DNA from: CAYWFU01 sp964457585
GTDB taxonomy: Bacteria; JACRDZ01
Assembly: GCA_964457585.1 (NCBI GenBank)
Contig: CAYWFU010000093.1
Span: forward strand, 1-12,264
Length of the DNA: 12,264 bases
Reading direction: 5' to 3'
Shown here: positions 12,084 to 12,264 of the stretch, piece after piece
Layout of the letters: each line of letters begins with the position of its first letter
Numbering within the stretch: position 1 is the stretch's first letter
The notes under the pieces: model-generated
Told to the model about the DNA's origin: nothing
Database searches by the model: none
Seen by the model: the letters and a program-made list of their open reading frames with translations, nothing else
Position numbers and translations under genes: made by a program

Positions 12084-12264
12084 TTATTTTTGTGTAGATA
12101 CATCAATAAAATCACCAAAAACCCAGCCATAAGTTTTGTCAGGCAGCTGGATTTTATACCAATAATTTTTTTGAGTCTCAACAACTAATTCTTTATTGGT
12201 TTTAGCAACTACTGGAAATACATCATTTTTAAAAATTTTTGATATTACTTCTGTGCCTAGTCCA
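12084..12264 (-). CDS. C-terminal part of an SH3-domain (bacterial SH3) protein, 5' end beyond the window
   Basis: The last 59 codons of a minus-strand gene are visible. They contain the core of a bacterial SH3 domain: a start resembling the GxGTxY turn (GLGTEVI), KNDVFPVVAKTN, NYWYKIQLPD and the hallmark YGWVFGDFIDV. Such domains bind cell-wall peptides or ligands in extracytoplasmic enzymes such as amidases and endopeptidases, or occur in stand-alone lipoproteins. The domain lies at the very C-terminus. What precedes it cannot be seen, so the full product is unknown. It is upstream of, and co-oriented with, the ftsB-like gene. Confidence 0.75.
   Translation of the reverse strand, partial: GLGTEVISKIFKNDVFPVVAKTNKELVVETQKNYWYKIQLPDKTYGWVFGDFIDVSTQK

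Overview
The window is AT-rich bacterial DNA of about 12.3 kb with short intergenic gaps. No rRNA, tRNA, CRISPR array or intact transposase was seen. A lipoprotein with a FlgO/CsgG-like domain, a TatC translocase, an FtsB/DivIC protein and a GlgB branching enzyme point to a diderm, probably anaerobic bacterium. The mixture of housekeeping genes, N-terminally truncated or deleted relics and an HNH-associated-repeat protein resembles genomes of uncultured candidate phyla. The phylum cannot be fixed from sequence reading alone.

Layout. Positions 1-1340 form a loose, repeat-bearing region around one small cytoplasmic transglutaminase-like gene. It holds a heptamer tandem repeat, two copies of a 19-bp motif flanking the gene, a perfect hairpin and an orphan coding fragment. 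Positions 1341-3823 (minus strand) carry an AlaC-type aminotransferase and a homoserine dehydrogenase with an ACT domain, coupled by an ATGA overlap. A 158-bp divergent promoter region separates them from a plus-strand run (3982-7450): an IscU/NifU Fe-S scaffold, a ten-cysteine zinc-ribbon miniprotein, a DsrE-like gene cut to 55 codons, a histidine-rich membrane-anchored protein and full-length glgB. The IscU gene has a consensus sigma-70 promoter (TTGACA, 17 bp, TATAAT).

Converging on glgB is a minus-strand cluster (9826 to 7460): a protein of four HNH-associated DNA-binding repeats with no nuclease domain, a FlgO/CsgG-like lipoprotein and a two-CBS-domain protein. Upstream of it lies a decayed long-form peptidase-U32 gene that has lost its N-terminal catalytic part, has an internal deletion with a frame change, and keeps its C-terminal cysteine motifs. 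The right end has a stand-alone tatC, possibly leaderless, convergent with an ftsB/divIC gene, then the 3' part of a gene ending in a bacterial SH3 domain.

How they work together. The window mixes amino-acid biosynthesis (aspartate-family/alanine), Fe-S assembly, glycogen branching, Tat export and division. The least ordinary parts are the small-protein cluster at 4442-5221 and the repeat-protein/lipoprotein/CBS cluster at 7460-9826. Neither can be called a new system on this evidence, but both are worth comparing across relatives.
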